Below, one piece after another: positions 1 to 6,955 of a DNA stretch of 64,000 nucleotides. Below the pieces are notes generated by a model that saw only the letters and a program-made list of their open reading frames with translations, had not been told where the DNA came from and searched no databases. The DNA is from Litchfieldella anticariensis FP35 = DSM 16096 (GTDB lineage: Bacteria; Pseudomonadota; Gammaproteobacteria; Pseudomonadales; Halomonadaceae). Numbering within the stretch: the stretch's first letter is position 1; the number at the start of each line of letters is the position of its first letter. The position numbers and the translations under genes are program-made. The stretch covers positions 613,497-677,496 of the forward strand of contig NZ_KE332388.1 in assembly GCF_000409775.1 (NCBI RefSeq), given 5' to 3'.

Positions 1-403
1 ATTGACCGTGCAGCAGACTCGCCTCGAGTTGGATCTGGATGAGCCCAACGCTACCCTGATGGCCAATGCCCAGCAGCTCACCCAAGTGGTGACCAATCTG
101 CTGCATAACGCCCTACAAGCCAGCCCAGGCGGCAGAATACGACTGCGCGCCCGCCATCATGACGGCGAATTACACCTGACGGTCGAGGACGACGGTCCTG
201 GTATTCCCGACACGCACAAAGGGAAGGTTTTCGATCCTTTCTTTACTACCAAGCCGGTCGGCCAGGGTAGTGGCCTTGGATTATCCATGGTCCATCGAAT
301 CGTCAACGATCATGGAGGCAGTATCGGCGTCTTCGACAGCAGCCTTGGTGGCGCTGGATTCGACCTGACCCTGCCTTTGGAAGATAGCCCGGAAAAGGAA
401 TAG
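1..403 (+). CDS. Two-component sensor histidine kinase, C-terminal part (5' end outside window)
   Basis: The frame is open from the window edge, so this is the 3' end of a longer gene. The visible 133 residues are the ATP-binding HATPase_c domain: N-box NLLHNALQA, G1 box DDGPGIP, F-box VFDPFFTTKP and G2 box GSGLGLSMV. This domain phosphorylates the conserved His of the missing dimerisation domain from ATP. The form resembles NtrB-type kinases. The next gene, 42 bp downstream on the same strand, encodes a sigma-54 activator and is the natural phospho-acceptor. The sensed signal cannot be deduced because the sensor part is not in the window. Confidence 0.93.
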   Translation, partial: LTVQQTRLELDLDEPNATLMANAQQLTQVVTNLLHNALQASPGGRIRLRARHHDGELHLTVEDDGPGIPDTHKGKVFDPFFTTKPVGQGSGLGLSMVHRIVNDHGGSIGVFDSSLGGAGFDLTLPLEDSPEKE

Positions 404-445
404 GAGTCGCTAAACCGTCCATCACAAGAATTCTCAGGAGGTCCC

Positions 446-1810
446 GTGCAAGCGCCTATTCTGATCGTCGAGGACGATCCCGCCATTCTCGAACTACTCG
501 AGGAAGAACTGAGTGATGCGGGTTACTCCACACAAGGGGTGGAAAGCGCCGAAGACGCTATTGCCACCCTGAGCCACAGCCAGGTCGAGTTGATCATCAG
601 CGACGTGCGCCTGCCCGGTATCAGTGGCATGACGCTATTGGAGAACTTGCGTCGCGACGGAAACCCCGTCGGTTTCATCGTTATCACGGCTTTTGGCACC
701 ATCGAGCAGGCGGTAGAAGCACTCAAGATCGGTGCCGATGACTTTTTGACCAAGCCGCTCGATCTCGAGAACGTGCGCGAATCGGTCTTTCGCGTACTGG
801 AGAACCGTCGCCTGGCATCTCGCCTGGCCAATATTGACCACCAGGGGGCGAGCTTTCACGGTCTCGTTGGTGCCAGTGAGACAATGCAGTCGCTATTCCA
901 TGATGCCTCACGATTGGCCAAGAGCGATGCCCCCATTCTGATCCTGGGGGAAAGTGGTACCGGCAAGGAACTGCTGGCACGTGCCATCCATGCGGAAAGT
1001 CCTCGTCATTCGGCGCCTTTCGTCGCAGTCAACTGCGCCAGCATCCCTTCCGAACTGATGGAAAGTGAGTTCTTCGGTCATGTGAAAGGCGCCTTTACCG
1101 GCGCCAGCGAGTCACGTCAGGGCCTCTTTCAAGCCGCTTCGGGTGGCAGCCTGTTCCTCGATGAGATCGGAGAGATGTCGCCGGCGTTGCAAGCCAAGCT
1201 ATTGCGCGCCCTGCAGGAAAAAACCATACGCGCAGTGGGGGCCGAGAAGGAGGAGAACGTCGACGTGCGCATCATCGCTGCGACACACAGAGATCTGGAA
1301 GAGGAAATCAAGAATGAGAACTTTCGCAGCGACCTCTTCTACCGCCTGGAAACCTTCTCGCTGCGCATTCCTCCCTTGCGCGAGCGTGAGGGCGACATTG
1401 AACAATTAGTGGCATCCTTGATCGACAAACATGCAGAGGCTCAGGACAAGCCGATCCAGCGTGTCGAACCCCTGGCGTTGCAAGCCTTGCTGACTTACTC
1501 CTATCCAGGCAACGTCCGTGAGCTGGAAAATGCCATCATGCGAGCCGTGACCTTGGCCGAAGATGGCATATTGAGCCATGCAGACCTGCCCGAGCGCATT
1601 CGCCATCATGAGGATGACAAGCCGTCACTGGCTGACAGTAGCGTGGTGGATGGCGACAATGGCAATCGGTGGCCACGCCTGGAAGACGTCGAGAAACGCT
1701 ATATCCAGAAGGTTCTGGAAGCCACTGGCGGAAACAAGAGACGTACTGCCGATATCCTCGGCATCGCCCGCAAGACGCTATATCGACGTCTGGAAGAAGA
1801 CGAAAGCTAG
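446..1810 (+). CDS. Sigma-54-dependent response regulator (NtrC family)
   Basis: A 454-residue activator with three domains in order. The receiver (about 1-120) has phospho-acceptor Asp53 in ISDVRLPG and Lys103 in LTKP. The AAA+ domain (about 138-370) has Walker A GESGTGKE at 168-175, the sigma-54 contact loop GAFTGA at 215-220 and Walker B SLFLDE at 235-240. A Fis-type helix-turn-helix closes the protein (GGNKRRTADILGIARKTLYR). Family knowledge: it hydrolyses ATP to open sigma-54 promoters once phosphorylated by its kinase. The start is GTG at 446, placed 4 bases after an AGGAGG ribosome site at 436-441. All motifs are intact. The regulated genes are unknown, and the general NtrC architecture alone does not prove it is GlnG. 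Confidence 0.95.
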   Translation: MQAPILIVEDDPAILELLEEELSDAGYSTQGVESAEDAIATLSHSQVELIISDVRLPGISGMTLLENLRRDGNPVGFIVITAFGTIEQAVEALKIGADDFLTKPLDLENVRESVFRVLENRRLASRLANIDHQGASFHGLVGASETMQSLFHDASRLAKSDAPILILGESGTGKELLARAIHAESPRHSAPFVAVNCASIPSELMESEFFGHVKGAFTGASESRQGLFQAASGGSLFLDEIGEMSPALQAKLLRALQEKTIRAVGAEKEENVDVRIIAATHRDLEEEIKNENFRSDLFYRLETFSLRIPPLREREGDIEQLVASLIDKHAEAQDKPIQRVEPLALQALLTYSYPGNVRELENAIMRAVTLAEDGILSHADLPERIRHHEDDKPSLADSSVVDGDNGNRWPRLEDVEKRYIQKVLEATGGNKRRTADILGIARKTLYRRLEEDES

Positions 1811-1813
1811 TAG

Positions 1814-1982
1814 CGCAGGCAATTTTCGGACAAATCTAATGTGCGGCCTTATTCGAAAAGCCGCCGAGCGACGGCCAGACAAGGCAAAAATCAGCGAAAA
1901 AGCGCAGTTTACGAGGTTGTAAATGAGCATTTTAAGCTGATTTTTAACGCTGTATGGGCGAGTGCAGGCAATTTTCGGACAA
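1814..1982. repeat. Intergenic repeat: hairpin core flanked by direct repeats
   Basis: Between the response regulator and the next gene a 20-base word (GCAGGCAATTTTCGGACAA with one variable base before it) occurs at about 1814-1834 and again at about 1962-1982. Between the copies lies an imperfect 60-base hairpin: AAAAATCAGC at 1886-1895 pairs with GCTGATTTTT at 1936-1945, and TTTAC near 1909-1913 with GTAAA near 1919-1923. No coding potential is visible. The design resembles a dispersed, non-autonomous repeat of the REP/MITE kind. I infer this from structure only, since other genomic copies cannot be seen here. Confidence 0.55.
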
Positions 1983-1994
1983 GGCCTAAAACGA

Positions 1995-2018
1995 CATCGC
2001 CCCCCTATGGGGGCGATG
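1995..2018 (-). terminator. Rho-independent terminator (10-bp stem, 4-base loop)
   Basis: CATCGCCCCC (1995-2004) pairs perfectly with GGGGGCGATG (2009-2018). Read on the minus strand, the hairpin is followed by CGTTTTAGG. It lies about 145 bases downstream of the acidic secreted protein gene that ends at 2164 and would stop its transcript. Confidence 0.7.
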
Positions 2019-2163
2019 CGTCACATCCCTATGAATGGACAACGTTCCTTGTGCGGTGCCGGCTGGAACCAGCCGTTGGCATGCGTTGTCGTCCATATTC
2101 TCCTCGTTGGGGACTTCCCATCCGCCGTAAAATTCCTTGCTATCCCTTGGGTTGGCTTCGAGG

Positions 2164-2559
2164 TTATTGCCCTTCCTGCGGCAGGGGGTCGCCACCATCG
2201 CCGAACCCGGCCTCGTTCTCCTCGGGTAGCCCGTCCCCTGGCAACGAGGGATCAGCGCCTGGCGTCGAGGGATCATTCATCGGATCGACGCTTGGAGACA
2301 TGGAGTCATCCATCACCGGGTCGGTGCTCGACGACGAACTTGGCGCGTCCATCCGGTCAGTATTTGAGCCTGACGATATCGAGCCATCCATCGGATCAGC
2401 GCTGGGTATTGCGGGATCCTCCCCCATTGGCATCGATTCAGCGTTCGATGTCTCGGGATTGTCTTCGGGCTCTTCCACAGCGTAACTCAGCGGGCTGATA
2501 ACCAAACCGAACGTAATGCCGACGATACTGAACTTCTTGATACATTCCTTGGACACCAT
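2164..2559 (-). CDS. Small acidic exported protein, Ser/Pro/Asp-rich, unknown function
   Basis: The product has 131 residues. Residues 1-27 form a signal peptide: basic start MVSKECIKK, hydrophobic core IVGITFGLVISPLSYA, probable cleavage after Ala27. The rest is low-complexity, rich in D, E, S, P, G and M, with repeated DPxxDxS-like units and no predicted fold. The signal segment resembles that of the protein encoded at 3252-3635 (VIGVSFGLIASPLALG), which suggests paralogy. The start ATG has a GGAG ribosome site about 8 bases upstream. It is probably a periplasmic or secreted disordered polyanion, as is common in halophiles. Function is unknown and I do not recognise a family. Confidence 0.7.
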   Translation of the reverse strand: MVSKECIKKFSIVGITFGLVISPLSYAVEEPEDNPETSNAESMPMGEDPAIPSADPMDGSISSGSNTDRMDAPSSSSSTDPVMDDSMSPSVDPMNDPSTPGADPSLPGDGLPEENEAGFGDGGDPLPQEGQ

Positions 2560-2707
2560 GCTGCGTCTCCTGCCCTCTGGCTATGGTTCACGGCTATGAA
2601 ACGGCTCATGGCTATGAAATCTCCCGCTTTACTGGCAATAGCCTAACTCCCGCTAGCGAGAAGCGTTCACAATCTGATACTGAAAGCTGGTACTGAAAGC
2701 CAATACC

Positions 2708-3001
2708 CTACTGCTGCTGTTCTTCGTCATTCGACATGGAATCCTGGCTACCGGACTCCTGCTCACCGGAACCTTGGCTACCGGACTCCTGCTCACCAGA
2801 ACCCTGGCTACCGGACTCCTGCTCACCGGAACTCTGGTTCCCAGAATCCTGGTTCGCCGGCTGTTCCTGGGCCGATTCCTCTCCCCCTGGGGGCATGTCT
2901 TCCTCGTTATCACAACCCACAAGAGCCAAAGAACTCAGCCCCAAGGCAGCGATCGATATCAACGGCACCAACTTGCGAAGAACTTCGTTGTGACCTTTCA
3001 T
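2708..3001 (-). CDS. Small lipoprotein with GEQESGSQGS repeats
   Basis: The product has 97 residues. A lipobox LALVGC places the lipidated cysteine at position 30, after a hydrophobic stretch, so the mature protein should be anchored to a membrane. The mature part is acidic and repetitive: the unit GEQESGSQGS occurs three times in tandem (about residues 58-87), preceded by SGNQSS-type variants, and ends in a Gln tract. The DNA repeats run about 2750-2835 and could slip to change copy number. It lies between two other small acidic exported proteins on the same strand. There is no recognised domain and the function is unknown. Confidence 0.72.
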   Translation of the reverse strand: MKGHNEVLRKLVPLISIAALGLSSLALVGCDNEEDMPPGGEESAQEQPANQDSGNQSSGEQESGSQGSGEQESGSQGSGEQESGSQDSMSNDEEQQQ

Positions 3002-3206
3002 CCTTGCTCCCTCTGGTGGCTGCTTTCTTTACCTAACCCTAGCAGATGACATGCCATGTATCGAAAGGACAAATAAAAACCCCTTAATATCAACCAGGTA
3101 TAGGCAAAATACTTTTCCAAACACTATTCACTTTCGTGCCGTGCAAGGTCTCGGGCGTGGTGCTAAATGACACATGGGTCACAATGGCCCGCTAACCGCA
3201 CATGAA

Positions 3207-3241
3207 ATCGCCCCACTCGAAACAAGCTCGGGTGGGGCGAT
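3207..3241 (-). terminator. Terminator-like hairpin downstream of the 3252-3635 gene
   Basis: ATCGCCCCACTCGA (3207-3220) pairs with TCGGGTGGGGCGAT (3228-3241) around a 7-base loop, with one mismatch. It begins 11 bases after the stop of the upstream gene on the minus strand. The T-tract is poor (TTTCATG), so termination strength is uncertain. Confidence 0.6.
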
Positions 3242-3251
3242 GAACATTCTG

Positions 3252-3635
3252 TTACTCATCTTCGTCAGCGAGATCGCCTTCCTCTGCAGGATTGGCGGCT
3301 GAGCCAGTGGATTCAGTGCTTGACTCTAACTCTTCATCATCCTCTTCGAGCCATTCTTCACCGCTCGACTGTCCTTCCTCGGCGAGTTCTCCTTCTGCTT
3401 CCGGATTGGCGGCTGAGTCTGTTGATTTGACACTCGGCTCTACCTCTTCGTCGCGTAACTCTTCACTTTGAGATTCCTGTTGATCGACAAGCTCGCCTCC
3501 TTCTTCCGGATTGGCTGCCGAATCAGTCGACTGGACCGTCGGGTCATCCTGGCCCAATGCCAGCGGACTGGCGATCAGCCCGAACGACACCCCGATGACT
3601 CCGATCCGTTTGAGCAGTTGTTGGGATATCATCAT
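3252..3635 (-). CDS. Small acidic exported protein with three SAANPEEGGEL-type repeats
   Basis: The product has 127 residues. An N-terminal signal peptide (MMISQQLLKR, then VIGVSFGLIASPLALG) is followed by a strongly acidic chain holding three copies of a motif close to STDSAANPEEGGEL, at roughly residues 36-49, 70-83 and 109-122. The segments between repeats are Glu/Asp-rich linkers. The signal peptide resembles that of the gene at 2164-2559, so the two may have arisen by duplication. A GAGGGGG ribosome site lies upstream of the ATG. No family or enzymatic motif is seen. A role as an exported polyanion, perhaps in ion or surface-charge balance, is only a guess. Confidence 0.72.
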   Translation of the reverse strand: MMISQQLLKRIGVIGVSFGLIASPLALGQDDPTVQSTDSAANPEEGGELVDQQESQSEELRDEEVEPSVKSTDSAANPEAEGELAEEGQSSGEEWLEEDDEELESSTESTGSAANPAEEGDLADEDE

Positions 3636-3701
3636 GATTTCGACACCCCCTCATTGCGTTGAGAAGTGAGGCAGGGGACTCATTCCCCCTGCACCCCTCC
3701 T

Positions 3702-3714
3702 GACAATTATTGTC
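3702..3714. promoter_or_regulatory. Palindrome upstream of the acidic protein gene
   Basis: GACAAT-T-ATTGTC is a perfect 13-base inverted repeat about 70 bases upstream of the start at 3635. A second stem-loop, GCAGGGG/CCCCTGC (3671-3692), lies between it and the gene. The first could be a regulator site and the second a structured leader. Neither is assigned. Confidence 0.35.
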
Positions 3715-3742
3715 GCGGTGAAGTTCGTCCCATTAATGACAA

Positions 3743-3772
3743 CGCCCCACTCGGCACGAAACCGAGCAGGGC
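3743..3772 (-). terminator. Terminator-like hairpin after the formate dehydrogenase operon
   Basis: GCCCCACTCGG near 3744-3754 pairs with CCGAGCAGGGC near 3762-3772 around a short loop. It follows the stop of the small gene at 3807 on the minus strand and would end the formate dehydrogenase transcript. No long T-tract follows. Confidence 0.5.
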
Positions 3773-3806
3773 ATTTCTCCACTATGCAAGGAATGGCGAC
3801 GGCCGA

Positions 3807-4046
3807 TCAGCGAAGACCCGGCAACAGATAGCGTTCAATGGCCGTACGCACCGACGGCAGCATGATATCAGTATGCTGCATCAGCTCGCGTACCAGATCC
3901 TGTAGCCCCAGAACGCCCACCTCCACGTGCTTGCGCAACGCCAAGCGTGCGCAAGTTTCAGGACAAGCTCCTTCGGGAATCTGTATCCCTAATGCTACCA
4001 ATCGGCTGCGGAAATCATCCCCATCAATCAAGTCGACTATCATCAT
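3807..4046 (-). CDS. Small protein of unknown function in the formate dehydrogenase operon
   Basis: The product has 79 residues and starts MMIVDLIDGDDF. It has two cysteines (PETCARLA region and the Cys four residues earlier in GACPETC) and a mostly helical remainder, with no signal peptide or membrane segment. The gene begins 24 bp after the stop of the catalytic subunit gene and has a strong ribosome site (GAGGAGG about 8 bases before ATG), so it is very likely translated as the last gene of the operon. Its position is that of the small FdsD subunit in other NAD-linked formate dehydrogenases, but I do not see the usual FdsD sequence. It could be a subunit or a maturation factor; function unknown. 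Confidence 0.72.
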   Translation of the reverse strand: MMIVDLIDGDDFRSRLVALGIQIPEGACPETCARLALRKHVEVGVLGLQDLVRELMQHTDIMLPSVRTAIERYLLPGLR

Positions 4047-4070
4047 CTGCCTGTCCTCCTCATCCCCCTA

Positions 4071-6938
4071 TCAGTGGGTGACAGCCTCACGAGTTCCCGC
4101 CTTGGACAACCGGCAGGCAGCGTACTTGAACTCGGGGATCTTACCGAACGGATCCAACGCTGGGTTGGTCAGGATATTCGCCGCCGCTTCGGCATAACAG
4201 AACGGCACGAACACCATGCCTTCCGGCATTAGCGAGTCGGCTCGCGTACGCAGAGTGATCTCACCGCGCCGCGTGGTGATGGTCATAGGATCTCCCGGCT
4301 GCAAGCCGAGACGCCTCAGCTCACTGGGTGCCAGACTGGCTACGGCCTCGGGCTCAAGATCGTCGAGCACGCGGGCACGACGGGTCATCGAGCCGGTATG
4401 CCAATGCTCGAGCTGTCGCCCGGTAGTCAGTACCGTGGGGTAGTCAGCATCTATCGGCTCATCCGGTGGCAGCGGCAAGGTAGGGCTGAACCTGGCCCGG
4501 CCCGACGCGGTTGGGAAGGCGTCCGAGAACACCACGTCCGCTCCGGGAGCATCATCTGCCGGACAGGGGTACGTCACCGAGTCCTCGCGCTCCAAGCGCT
4601 CCCACGAGATATGGTCAAGAGATGGCATACCGCGAGTCATCTCGGCGAACACATCGCGAGGATGCCGGTAATCCCAAGGCAATCCGAAGCGCTTGGCCAT
4701 TTCCTGGATGATCCACCAGTCGGGCTTGGCGTCACCGGGCAATGGCATCGCCTGACGCCCCATCTGCACCTGACGGTTGGTATTGGTCACCGTACCGTCC
4801 TTCTCTGGCCAGGCGGATGCCGGCAGAATCACATCAGCGAACTGGGCGGTCTCGGTAACGAACAGGTCCTGTACCACCAGATGCTCTAGCTTGGCAAGCG
4901 CGGCCCGTGCATGATCCAGGTCGGGATCGGACATGGCCGGGTTCTCGCCCTGAATGTACATGCCGCGGATAGTGCCATCGTGGATAGCCTCCATGATCTC
5001 GACCACGGTCAACCCGGGTTTGTCATCGAGTTTGGTATTCCATAGCTCCTCGAAGGCCGAGCGAACCTGGGCATCGGATACCGGCTGGTAGTCGGGCATG
5101 ACCATGGGGATCAGGCCGGCATCCGAAGCCCCCTGGACATTGTTCTGGCCACGCAGTGGGTGCAGACCGGTGCCTGGCCGCCCTGTGTGGCCGCAGGCCA
5201 GCGCCAGCGAAATCAGGCAGCGGGCATTGTCGGTGCCGTGAGTATGCTGTGAGATCCCCATCCCCCAGAAGATCATCGCCTTGTCGGCCTTGGCATATTC
5301 ACGCGCCACGTCACGAATCGCTTCGGCACTGACACCACAACTCTCGGCCATAGCCTCCGGCGTCATACCACGAACATGCTCTTTCAGTGCTTCGAAGCCT
5401 TCGGTGTGGGCATCGATATAGGCCTGATCGTACAGTTCCTCGGTAACGATCACGTTGAGCATGGCATTGAACAACGAGACATCGCTGCCCGGTGTGAAGC
5501 GCAGCGCCTTGTGGGCATAGGCACCCATCGCCTGACCACGCGGATCGATGATGATCAGCTTAGTGCCGCGCTTGGCGGCCTGTTTGAAGAAGGTCGCCGC
5601 CACCGGGTGGTTCACCGTCGGGTTGCAGCCGGTGAGTATCACCACATCCGCTTCCTGCGCCTGCATGAACGATGCCGTCACGGCGCCGGAGCCGATACAC
5701 TCCATCAATGCCGCCACCGAGCTGGCATGGCACAGGCGTGTACAGTGATCGACATGGTTGGAACCGAAGCCGGTACGCACCAGCTTCTGGAACAACCAGG
5801 CCTCTTCGTTGGAACACTTGGCACTACCGAAACCGGCCAAAGCGTTAGGGCCATGGGCATTCTTGAGATCGACCAACCCCTTGGCCGCCAGGTCCAGGGC
5901 TTCATCCCAGCTCGCTTCGCGGAAATGGCTCAGCGGCTTGGCCGGATCGAAATCCGGATCGATGCCTTTGGGAACGCCCTCGCGACGGATCAACGGCACG
6001 GTCAGGCGCGAGGGATGGCGCGGATAATCGAAACCGAAACGGCCCTTGACGCACAAGCGGTTCTGGTTCGACGGCCCATCACGGCCTTCGACGAACAGGA
6101 TCTCGTCATCCTTGATGTGGTAGGTGAGCTGGCAGCCTACCCCGCAATAGGGACACACTGAATCGACGGTCTTGTCAGCGACCTTGGAGTCGCCATGCCC
6201 TTGCTCGTCGATCAGGGTGGCAGGCATCAGCGCCCCGGTCGGGCAGGCCTGGACACATTCGCCACAGGCCACGCAGGTGCTGTCGCCCATGGGGTCGTCG
6301 AAATCGAAGACGATCTTGGACGCCGCACCGCGATTCGCCAAGCCGATGACGTCGTTGACCTGTACCTCACGGCAAGCGCGCACGCAGAGGTTGCACTCGA
6401 TGCAGGCATCAAGATTGACGTTCATCGCCGAGTGGGTGCTGTCATGGGTCAAGGAGCCTTCACGCGCAGCGATGTGATGCACGGTGGGCTCGGAACGCGC
6501 TTCACGCGATGGCAGGCGCTGTTTGACCGCAGTGGCATCGATGGCCAGTTGATCGGCCATGGCCCAGAAGTGACTGGAACGATCAGGACTGTCGTCGCGA
6601 TCGGGCTGATCGGCGATCAGCAGCTCCATCACCCCTTCGCGGGAAATGCGCGCCCGTTCGGATGTAGCACTCTTGACCACCATGCCGGGCCTGGCTTCGC
6701 GTATGCAGCTCGCCGCCAGCGTGCGTTCGCCCTCAATCTCGACCATACAGGCGCGGCAGTTGCCGTCACTGCGATAGCCGGGAGCATCCTTGAAACACAG
6801 GTGCGGAATGGTCTCACCAGCACGCTTGGCCACCTGCCACAGCGTCTCGCCTGGGAAAGCGCTGACCTCGACATCGTCGAGGGTCATGGTGAAAGCTTCA
6901 GCCTGCGTGGAGGTAGCCGAGGATAGTACGGTATTCAT
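4071..6938 (-). CDS. fdsA: Formate dehydrogenase, catalytic alpha subunit (molybdenum, Cys type)
   Basis: The product has 955 residues and oxidises formate to CO2 at a bis-MGD molybdenum centre. The N-terminal NuoG-like part carries a 2Fe-2S site (C48, C61, C64, C78) and two ferredoxin-type 4Fe-4S sites (C179, C182, C185, C189 and C222, C225, C228, C232). A further 4Fe-4S site uses C262, C265, C269 and C296. The active-site residue is Cys403 in HCTRLCHAS, where E. coli FdhF has selenocysteine, so no Sec insertion is needed. The C-terminal molydopterin-binding domain is complete. No signal peptide is present, so the enzyme is cytoplasmic. A GAGAGG ribosome site precedes the start, 17 bp after the beta subunit stop. 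It completes formaldehyde detoxification with frmA and fghA in this window. Confidence 0.95.
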   Translation of the reverse strand: MNTVLSSATSTQAEAFTMTLDDVEVSAFPGETLWQVAKRAGETIPHLCFKDAPGYRSDGNCRACMVEIEGERTLAASCIREARPGMVVKSATSERARISREGVMELLIADQPDRDDSPDRSSHFWAMADQLAIDATAVKQRLPSREARSEPTVHHIAAREGSLTHDSTHSAMNVNLDACIECNLCVRACREVQVNDVIGLANRGAASKIVFDFDDPMGDSTCVACGECVQACPTGALMPATLIDEQGHGDSKVADKTVDSVCPYCGVGCQLTYHIKDDEILFVEGRDGPSNQNRLCVKGRFGFDYPRHPSRLTVPLIRREGVPKGIDPDFDPAKPLSHFREASWDEALDLAAKGLVDLKNAHGPNALAGFGSAKCSNEEAWLFQKLVRTGFGSNHVDHCTRLCHASSVAALMECIGSGAVTASFMQAQEADVVILTGCNPTVNHPVAATFFKQAAKRGTKLIIIDPRGQAMGAYAHKALRFTPGSDVSLFNAMLNVIVTEELYDQAYIDAHTEGFEALKEHVRGMTPEAMAESCGVSAEAIRDVAREYAKADKAMIFWGMGISQHTHGTDNARCLISLALACGHTGRPGTGLHPLRGQNNVQGASDAGLIPMVMPDYQPVSDAQVRSAFEELWNTKLDDKPGLTVVEIMEAIHDGTIRGMYIQGENPAMSDPDLDHARAALAKLEHLVVQDLFVTETAQFADVILPASAWPEKDGTVTNTNRQVQMGRQAMPLPGDAKPDWWIIQEMAKRFGLPWDYRHPRDVFAEMTRGMPSLDHISWERLEREDSVTYPCPADDAPGADVVFSDAFPTASGRARFSPTLPLPPDEPIDADYPTVLTTGRQLEHWHTGSMTRRARVLDDLEPEAVASLAPSELRRLGLQPGDPMTITTRRGEITLRTRADSLMPEGMVFVPFCYAEAAANILTNPALDPFGKIPEFKYAACRLSKAGTREAVTH

Positions 6939-6955
6939 GATCGATTCCTCTCCCC

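Noticed and set aside
1986..2276. 96-codon minus-strand frame overlapping the 3' end of the first acidic protein and its terminator
   Set aside because: It ends beyond the terminator hairpin and lacks a ribosome site. A frameshifted extension of the acidic protein was considered but there is no support.
2750..2835. Tandem repeat in the lipoprotein gene as a CRISPR-like array
   Set aside because: The repeats are 30-bp coding units in frame and encode GEQESGSQGS. There are no spacers.
5705..5765. Selenocysteine in the formate dehydrogenase
   Set aside because: The active-site position is an ordinary Cys codon (HCTRLCHAS) and no in-frame TGA interrupts the gene.
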